This document shows positions 1-3,525 of a stretch of DNA of 7,147 bases, piece after piece. A program made the position numbers and the translations under genes. The notes under the pieces are model-generated. The model was not told the origin of the DNA and did no database searches. It saw only the letters and a program-made list of their open reading frames with translations. Origin of the DNA: Bacillota bacterium (GTDB lineage Bacteria; Bacillota; Dehalobacteriia; UBA4068); NCBI GenBank assembly GCA_009778255.1, contig WRKD01000114.1:1-7147 (forward strand). Reading direction: 5' to 3'. How positions within the stretch are numbered: the first letter of the stretch is position 1; every line of letters begins with the position of its first letter.

Positions 1-2
1 GG

Positions 3-24
3 ATTGCGGCGCGAAGGCCGCAAT
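3..24. repeat. Short inverted repeat (hairpin) at the window edge
   Basis: ATTGCGGC (3-10) and GCCGCAAT (17-24) are perfect 8-bp inverted arms around a 6-nt loop. The block resembles the end of an intergenic dispersed repeat that continues to the left of the window. No poly-T tract follows, so it is not a good intrinsic terminator. Its family cannot be named from one partial copy. Confidence 0.5.
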
Positions 25-247
25 GACGAGAAAATGATAGTTGCGCTAATTTGGCAGAGTTGTAAAGCTAGCTTTTAGAGGCGCCCTAATATAATATGCT
101 AGAATTTTTGCTGCTGATTTTACAGGGCATGATGATGGGCAGTTCCCGTGGATAATTCACGAAAATACGAATAGGGGAATCGCTAAAAATTTTGCTCGCC
201 CGAGGCAAACACTCCAAAAAGATTGGTGCGTAGTTAATGCCTGCCAA

Positions 248-346
248 TTAAGCGATGAGTTTTGCGTCGCGGTTCGTGGTCACAAAGGTTATGAGGAGAC
301 GGTATTGTTCAAGCGGCGTGACATCAACAGGATAATAGCTTTGCAT
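248..346 (-). pseudogene. DUF2442-like N-terminal remnant (32 codons)
   Basis: A 32-codon reading frame on the minus strand begins with ATG at 344-346 and ends at TAA at 248-250. It has a strong Shine-Dalgarno GGAGGG (353-358) six bases upstream. The peptide contains YYPVDVTPLEQYRLLITF, which resembles the N-terminus of DUF2442 proteins (a V-x-PL-x-Y-x-LL-x-TF pattern). Those proteins are normally about 75-90 residues long. The same frame continues past the stop for about 50 codons to about 90 without convincing similarity, so a nonsense mutation or frameshift is likely. DUF2442 proteins are small, of unknown function, and often sit beside DUF4160 or toxin-antitoxin genes. A sigma-A-type promoter lies upstream at 435-463. 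It could instead be a genuine 32-residue peptide; the family match is by eye. Confidence 0.45.
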
Positions 347-426
347 ATTTATCCCTCCAAACCTTTTATTTTGATTACTTCACTATTCTCGTTTAAAGCA
401 ATCCAAGCAGCAATGATTATAATGCT

Positions 427-468
427 ATAGCTAAAATATAACATGTTTTTTCGTAAAAATCAATATTA
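427..468. repeat. 42-bp duplicated promoter segment, copy A
   Basis: This segment matches 6184-6225 in the same orientation with 38 of 42 bases identical. The four differences all fall outside the -35 and -10 hexamers of the promoter it carries. It lies just left of palindromic repeat copy 1, in the same order (segment, then repeat) seen at the right end. This suggests a common origin of the two flanks. Confidence 0.75.
435..463 (-). promoter_or_regulatory. Predicted sigma-A promoter for the DUF2442-like remnant
   Basis: On the minus strand, TTGATT (458-463) is followed by a 17-nt spacer and TATATT (435-440). The predicted start near 428 gives a leader of about 80 nt before the ATG at 346. 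The same promoter, with 38 of 42 bases identical, drives the STAND gene at the other end of the window. Confidence 0.6.
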
Positions 469-476
469 ACCGGTAA

Positions 477-538
477 GGCGCAAAAACCGTGCGTTTTCTG
501 CTCCAAATAAGGCCATGATTATATCCTGATTTGGGGAA
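477..538. repeat. Dispersed palindromic intergenic repeat, copy 1
   Basis: This is a roughly 60-bp unit with the core GCGTTTTCTGCTCCAAATAA. It contains imperfect inverted arms CCAAATAAGG (503-512) and CCTGATTTGG (525-534), which pair at 9 of 10 positions around a 12-nt loop. Related copies lie at 1468-1530, 3463-3501 and 6317-6401, all in the same orientation and all intergenic. It lies downstream of the PIN toxin gene. No poly-T tract follows on either strand, so it is more like a REP/MITE-type element than a terminator. Confidence 0.75.
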
Positions 539-604
539 GTGAGCAGGGTTTTCGGTGTGGAAATAAAGGACTTTTTGGTATTCATCCGTTTTTATACAAC
601 ATCT

Positions 605-991
605 TTACCATAGCCATTTCACATCATATTTGGGCACATTTTCATCAGCGGATAAAAAAGTCATACCCTCGGCCATGGCTGTAGCTATAAGCAGCCTGTC
701 GAATGGGTCGCGGTGATGATAGGGCAATGTTTCAATAAGGCATATGTGATGAGGCTCAAGGGGGAGCAATTCAAATCCGCTTGCCATGATTTCATCAAGA
801 AATTCCGCAACACTGCATAGCGTTGTCTTTTCTCGGTCAAGGCTGCGTTTAATGGCAATTTCCCAGGCCGAAATAATGCTTACAAATAGCTCATTGCCGC
901 TGTCGTCAATCGCTGATTTTACTTTAGCGGAGAGTTCAGGGCTGTCGATGAATTCCCAAACAGCGGTATGTGTATCAAGCAAGCATTTCAT
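605..991 (-). CDS. PIN-domain ribonuclease toxin (VapC-like)
   Basis: This is a 128-residue protein of the PIN (VapC) family, which are Mg2+-dependent endoribonucleases that cut tRNA, rRNA or mRNA when released from the antitoxin. The acidic active-site residues are visible: D6 in LLDTHTAVW, E44 in AWEIAIK, D95/D98 in the family signature HRDPFDRLLIATA, and D116 in SADEN. The length is normal for the family and the gene looks intact. The ATG overlaps the antitoxin stop codon (TAATG), with AAGGAG (1000-1005) eight bases upstream, so the two genes are translationally coupled. The partner is of the RelB/DinJ type rather than a classic VapB. The RNA target cannot be predicted. The toxin assignment is secure from motifs; activity is inferred. 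Confidence 0.93.
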   Translation of the reverse strand: MKCLLDTHTAVWEFIDSPELSAKVKSAIDDSGNELFVSIISAWEIAIKRSLDREKTTLCSVAEFLDEIMASGFELLPLEPHHICLIETLPYHHRDPFDRLLIATAMAEGMTFLSADENVPKYDVKWLW

Positions 992-1272
992 TACATATAC
1001 TCCTTAAAATCGTCCAGCGGGGCGTCAAAATCTTTCGGTAACGAGTATTTGTCCTTCCACACACCGCGGCGCGATACACGTTTTTGGGTAGTCTTTTCTT
1101 CTGGAGAAGCATAGGAAATACCCACTATAAAAGGCAGATTGTTGGCTTTCACCGTTTGTTTGAGAAATAAGTTTACCGCTGTAGATAAATCCAAACCTAT
1201 AGATTCAAAAATCATTTTTGCTTGCATTTTTAGCTCAGCGTCTGTTCTAACATTTATATTTGCGTTTGACAT
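991..1272 (-). CDS. RelB/DinJ-family antitoxin paired with the PIN toxin
   Basis: The N-terminal half (INVRTDAELKMQAKMIFESI, then GLDLSTAVNLFLKQTV) is the ribbon-helix-helix DNA-binding region of RelB/DinJ antitoxins, which dimerise and repress their own promoter. The C-terminus, ending DFDAPLDDFKEYM, is acidic and probably wraps the toxin. The preferred start is the ATG at 1270-1272 (93 residues, beginning MSNANINVR). The Shine-Dalgarno GGGAGG (1280-1285) lies seven bases upstream of it. Two earlier in-frame ATGs at 1285-1287 and 1276-1278 overlap or abut that site, and the first also lies almost at the predicted transcription start. The stop codon overlaps the PIN toxin start by one base. 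RelB/DinJ antitoxins usually neutralise RelE/YafQ toxins, so this is a mixed pair. Confidence 0.9.
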   Translation of the reverse strand: MSNANINVRTDAELKMQAKMIFESIGLDLSTAVNLFLKQTVKANNLPFIVGISYASPEEKTTQKRVSRRGVWKDKYSLPKDFDAPLDDFKEYM

Positions 1273-1295
1273 ATTCATACCTCCCATCGAGTATT

Positions 1296-1324
1296 ATTGT
1301 ATCGCAAGCAAATTACGTTGTCAA
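1296..1324 (-). promoter_or_regulatory. Near-consensus sigma-A promoter of the PIN toxin-antitoxin operon
   Basis: On the minus strand a perfect TTGACA (1319-1324) is followed by a 17-nt spacer and TACAAT (1296-1301). The predicted start near 1289 gives a leader of about 17 nt before the chosen antitoxin ATG at 1272. Autorepression by the RelB-type antitoxin is expected from the family. GTATT (1291-1295) and AATAC (1323-1327) flank the promoter as a possible, weak operator. Confidence 0.8.
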
Positions 1325-1349
1325 TACGTTCAGCGGATTAAAGTCGTGT

Positions 1350-1394
1350 AAAAAATAAGCCCGGCGGCTCAACTTATGAGACTGCCGGGCTTTT
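1350..1394. terminator. Bidirectional intrinsic terminator after the ECF operon
   Basis: AGCCCGGC (1358-1365) and GCCGGGCT (1384-1391) form an 8-bp GC-rich stem. An inner CTC/GAG pairing (1368-1370 with 1378-1380) extends it. On the minus strand the stem is followed by TTATTTTTT, suited to ending the sigma/anti-sigma transcript before the toxin-antitoxin promoter. On the plus strand it is followed by TTTT. Confidence 0.8.
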
Positions 1395-1467
1395 GTACGT
1401 TAGTGTTTTTTTGTTATGAGTAGGCGATCTTAATGTTCTGCGTTTAAATACTTCCGCAGCGTGAATC

Positions 1468-1530
1468 GGAGCAAAAATCTGCACGTTTTCTGCACCAAAT
1501 CAGGCTGTAATTATCTCCCAATTTGGGGAA
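1468..1530. repeat. Dispersed palindromic intergenic repeat, copy 2
   Basis: This is the most diverged full-length copy. It has the shared block ACGTTTTCTGC, then inverted arms CCAAATCAGG (1495-1504) and CCCAATTTGG (1517-1526), which pair at 8 of 10 positions. It sits 22 bp downstream of the anti-sigma/signal-peptidase stop codon. Together with the terminator it fills the 1352-1552 gap, and I see no gene there. Confidence 0.65.
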
Positions 1531-1552
1531 CATTAAAACCGCAAACAGCGCA

Positions 1553-2281
1553 TTACCTGATTATCCCCCAGTGGGCAAGCGGCCAATAACGCAGCACAAC
1601 CTTGCCTTTTATGGAGGATAACGGCACAAACGGATCCTGCCACATAATGCTGTCGCGGCTGTGGTTACGGTTGTCGCCCAACATGAAATAGCAGCTTTCC
1701 GGTACCGTAACCTGCGGGAAATCCCTATGCGACAGTTCGTTTATATACGGCTCGTCCAAAGCCTCTCCGTTCACATAAACCAGTCCGTCCTTTATCTCAA
1801 CAGTATCCCCAGGCAGGCCGATAACCCGCTTCAACAGTTCCTCTTTGCCGCCTAATTCTTCCGGTGCGGTAAATACCACCATCTCCTGCAGCTTGGGAGC
1901 TGCCCCCAAAATATAGGGGAGCTTCAGCACGCAAACCCGGTCGCCGGGTTCAATGGTGGGCAACATAGCGCCGCTCGGCACAATGCGGCCATCCGCCACA
2001 AAAATCCCTGCCAGGACTATAAGCAAGACGGTCAGCACCACAGAAAGGCAGGCGATCAGAAAGTTTTTGCGCAGGATTTTTCTTTTCATGATCTTAAGCG
2101 CGCCGATCTCGACATTAAACTTAAGCTGTACCTGGGCGCCGCCGTTTTGCATCCTAGCCGAAAGCTCGCGGCAATCCGGGCAGTTTTTAAGATGTTCTTC
2201 TATCATGGCGCGGCTGTCTTCACTTACCACCTTGTCGTGATACAGCGGTAACAGGTCTTTTACTACATCACAATTGTTCAT
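1553..2281 (-). CDS. zf-HC2 anti-sigma factor fused to a signal peptidase I-like domain lacking the catalytic serine
   Basis: This 242-residue membrane protein has three parts. Residues 1-45 form a zf-HC2 anti-sigma domain with the HxxxCxxC zinc motif H30, C34, C37 plus C4, expected to bind the adjacent ECF sigma factor in the cytoplasm. Residues 74-93 are one hydrophobic helix. Residues 99-242 match type I signal peptidases (S26): box B PSGAMLPTI at 102-110, box D LKRVIGLPGD at 150-159 with the general-base lysine K151, and box E GDNRNHSRDS at 202-211. Box B normally reads PSGSM. Here the nucleophile position is A105, codon GCT at 1967-1969, while the serine two before it (S103, oxyanion position in E. 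coli LepB) is kept. Classical peptidase activity is therefore doubtful. Shine-Dalgarno GGGAGG (2291-2296) lies nine bases before the ATG, which overlaps the sigma gene by 14 bp. Topology fits an inside sigma-binding, outside sensor protein. Confidence 0.88.
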   Translation of the reverse strand: MNNCDVVKDLLPLYHDKVVSEDSRAMIEEHLKNCPDCRELSARMQNGGAQVQLKFNVEIGALKIMKRKILRKNFLIACLSVVLTVLLIVLAGIFVADGRIVPSGAMLPTIEPGDRVCVLKLPYILGAAPKLQEMVVFTAPEELGGKEELLKRVIGLPGDTVEIKDGLVYVNGEALDEPYINELSHRDFPQVTVPESCYFMLGDNRNHSRDSIMWQDPFVPLSSIKGKVVLRYWPLAHWGIIR

Positions 2282-2756
2282 TTTGCTTAGCCTCCCGTAA
2301 TTTTAGTTTTGCGCGGTGAAAGGTTACCCTAGCCCAGCTTTCAGATTTTGCGAAAATCCCGCCGATTTCCGCAAAGGAAAGTTCTGAAAATATTCGTAAA
2401 GAGAAGACTTCTTTGTAGGGGTCTGGCAATTGGTGCAAGAGTTTGTGGATATCGAGCGCTGCGGCTTTGTCAAGCAATTCGAGCTCAAAATCTTTTTCAT
2501 AAGGCAGATCGGCAGGGATTTCGGCAAGTTTGGAGTTGTGGCGAAGATAGTCGTAGTAGGTGTTTTTGGCGATCTGACACAGCCATACTTTCACAGAGCA
2601 CTTACCTTCAAAACTATGACCATTTTTGATCGCTTTCAAAAACGTTTCGCCCGTTATGTCGTCGGCCACTGCCTGATTTCGGCAAAGCGCCAGGCAAAAC
2701 ATATAAACATCTTGAGAGTATTTATTATATACTTCCTCAAAATCCACAGTTTTCAC
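2268..2756 (-). CDS. ECF-type RNA polymerase sigma factor
   Basis: This 162-residue protein has the two domains of extracytoplasmic-function sigma-70 factors. Region 2 spans about residues 6-75 (FEEVYNKYSQDVYMFCLAL, then DDITGETFLKAIKN and VWLCQIAKNTYYDYLR), for core binding and -10 recognition. Region 4 spans about residues 105-158 (LPDPYKEVFSLRIFSELSFA, then WARVTFHRAKLKLRE), for -35 recognition. There is no region 1.1 or 3. The start is GTG at 2754-2756: the conserved family sequence begins at residue 5, and no nearer ATG fits. The Shine-Dalgarno (AAAGG, three bases away) is close and weak, and the predicted leader is only about 10 nt. The overlapping downstream gene is its likely anti-sigma factor, and an ECF-type promoter directly upstream suggests autoregulation. 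Confidence 0.93.
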   Translation of the reverse strand: MKTVDFEEVYNKYSQDVYMFCLALCRNQAVADDITGETFLKAIKNGHSFEGKCSVKVWLCQIAKNTYYDYLRHNSKLAEIPADLPYEKDFELELLDKAAALDIHKLLHQLPDPYKEVFSLRIFSELSFAEIGGIFAKSESWARVTFHRAKLKLREAKQNEQL

Positions 2757-2772
2757 CTGCCTTTGTATATAA

Positions 2773-2798
2773 GACGAACGAAAAGGGTTTTCGTTACA
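2773..2798 (-). promoter_or_regulatory. ECF-type autoregulatory promoter of the sigma operon
   Basis: On the minus strand TGTAAC (2793-2798) is separated by 16 nt from CGTC (2773-2776), followed by TTATATA. This is the layout of promoters read by Firmicute ECF sigma factors (for example Bacillus SigX/SigM/SigW types: TGTAAC or TGAAAC, about 16 nt, CGTC or CGTA). The predicted start near 2765 lies about 10 nt from the GTG. The spacer holds a perfect palindrome, AACGAAAA-CCC-TTTTCGTT on the minus strand (2777-2795), overlapping the -35 element. Confidence 0.8.
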
Positions 2799-2805
2799 AA
2801 ATTAT

Positions 2806-2851
2806 AAAACGCCTGGCAAAACCGGTTTTGTGGTCTGGCCATGCGTTTTTT
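2806..2851. terminator. Bidirectional terminator with nested perfect palindrome
   Basis: Outer arms AAAACGCCTGGC (2806-2817) and GCCATGCGTTTT (2838-2849) pair at 11 of 12 positions. Inside lies the perfect 14-bp palindrome CAAAACCGGTTTTG (2817-2830), which shares its first base with the outer arm. On the minus strand the stem ends in GCGTTTTATAATTTT, and on the plus strand in GCGTTTTTT. It sits 20 bp beyond the ParE/RelE toxin stop and just before the sigma promoter, so it would end the toxin-antitoxin transcript. Confidence 0.7.
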
Positions 2852-2870
2852 CAGTGAGCAAACTCCGGCA

Positions 2871-3182
2871 TTACAGCAGCTTGCCATAGTTCCCGCCGCC
2901 TGCGGCCGCGCTTACGATAGATACCGCCTTTTTTACTTCGTCCACGCGGTAGATCAGCGTACAATCGTCGATGAGGATCTTGCGGTAGTCGTCCCTGTAT
3001 AATTGCTCGTCTGTGCATCTGCTATAGGCCGAGGGTGTGCGGGAGAGGCGGCGCAGGCTGTTTTCCAGGCTATCCAGAAAATTTTTGGCCGCCGGAGCGT
3101 TTTTCAGTTCATAGGCGATATGGCTGACGGTTTTTTCTATATCCCGCACAGTTTCTTTTGTCACGATCACATTATAGGCCAT
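2871..3182 (-). CDS. ParE/RelE-superfamily toxin
   Basis: This 103-residue protein of the ParE/RelE toxin fold has an N-terminal helical hairpin (about residues 8-50). A C-terminal strand core includes YRKILIDDCTLIYRVDE and ends VSAAAGGGNYGKLL, a tail common in Firmicute ParE/RelE toxins. Members either cut mRNA at the ribosome (RelE) or poison gyrase (ParE). The sequence alone does not decide which, so no symbol is given. The start ATG overlaps the antitoxin gene by 11 bp and has a GAGGG ribosome site about six bases upstream, giving antitoxin-then-toxin coupling. Length is normal and no lesion is seen. Confidence 0.88.
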   Translation of the reverse strand: MAYNVIVTKETVRDIEKTVSHIAYELKNAPAAKNFLDSLENSLRRLSRTPSAYSRCTDEQLYRDDYRKILIDDCTLIYRVDEVKKAVSIVSAAAGGGNYGKLL

Positions 3183-3432
3183 ATTTTTCCCTCACAGTCT
3201 TGACGGCGGCGAACCCTTCCGCATGGTTGCCCATCCGCAAAGCGCTTTCCCCCGCCAGTATTTTGCGGTATGCGTCCTGCAAAAACATGGCTTTTTCATG
3301 AGTTTCCATGCTCATAAACACCATATCGCCGTAGCCGTTTTTGGTTACGATACCCGGCGCCATGGATGTGCGGCACAGGTTGGACATTTCGCCGGTCTTT
3401 TTCAGGTCTTTGATAGGGATTATTTTTTGCAT
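3172..3432 (-). CDS. Phd/YefM-family antitoxin
   Basis: This 86-residue protein begins MQKIIPIKDLKKTGEMSNLC, the DNA-binding N-terminus of Phd/YefM antitoxins. It continues with the family signature IVTKNGYGDMVFMSMETHEKA (split as IVTKNGYGDMVF and MSMETHEKA, residues 28-48). The C-terminal half is helical and is expected to cover the toxin. Shine-Dalgarno AAGGAG (3441-3446) lies eight bases before the ATG. Its upstream region is occupied by palindromic repeat copy 3, so any operator or promoter must lie within or beyond that repeat; I see no convincing sigma-A promoter. With the STAND stop codon 93 bp upstream and no clear terminator between, read-through from the STAND gene is possible. Confidence 0.88.
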   Translation of the reverse strand: MQKIIPIKDLKKTGEMSNLCRTSMAPGIVTKNGYGDMVFMSMETHEKAMFLQDAYRKILAGESALRMGNHAEGFAAVKTVREKYGL

Positions 3433-3462
3433 GATTTCAGCTCCTTTTCGTAAGATAATTAT

Positions 3463-3501
3463 GCCATGATTATCTCCTGATTTAGGGCATTTGGCAAGAA
3501 A
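3463..3501. repeat. Dispersed palindromic intergenic repeat, copy 3 (partial)
   Basis: This copy lacks the left part (the GCGTTTTCTGC block and left palindrome arm). It keeps TGATTATCTCCTGATTT and the right end GGGCAT-x-TGGCAAGAAA. Positions 3467-3501 match 6367-6401 at 33 of 35 bases in the same orientation. The repeat occupies the 93-bp gap between the STAND gene and the YefM-type antitoxin. Confidence 0.75.
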
Positions 3502-3525
3502 AATAGTATATACCGCTTTACCGGT

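Noticed and set aside
477..538. Palindromic repeats as intrinsic terminators or CRISPR repeats
   Set aside because: No T-tract follows the stems, and the copies are hundreds to thousands of bases apart, vary in length and have no regular spacers.
1..600. tRNA or other structural RNA gene
   Set aside because: No cloverleaf or other recognisable RNA fold was found on either strand.
1553..2281. Calling the second ECF-operon gene a functional housekeeping lepB
   Set aside because: It has an N-terminal zf-HC2 domain, is coupled to a sigma gene, and lacks the catalytic serine (A105).
2430..2807. A 125-codon plus-strand frame opposite the sigma gene
   Set aside because: It is antisense to a clear ECF sigma factor and its promoter, has no family features, and its composition reflects the opposite strand.
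3503..3525. Terminator directly after the STAND gene
   Set aside because: Only a 3-4 bp stem (ACCG/CGGT type) can be drawn before a short T-run; too weak to call.
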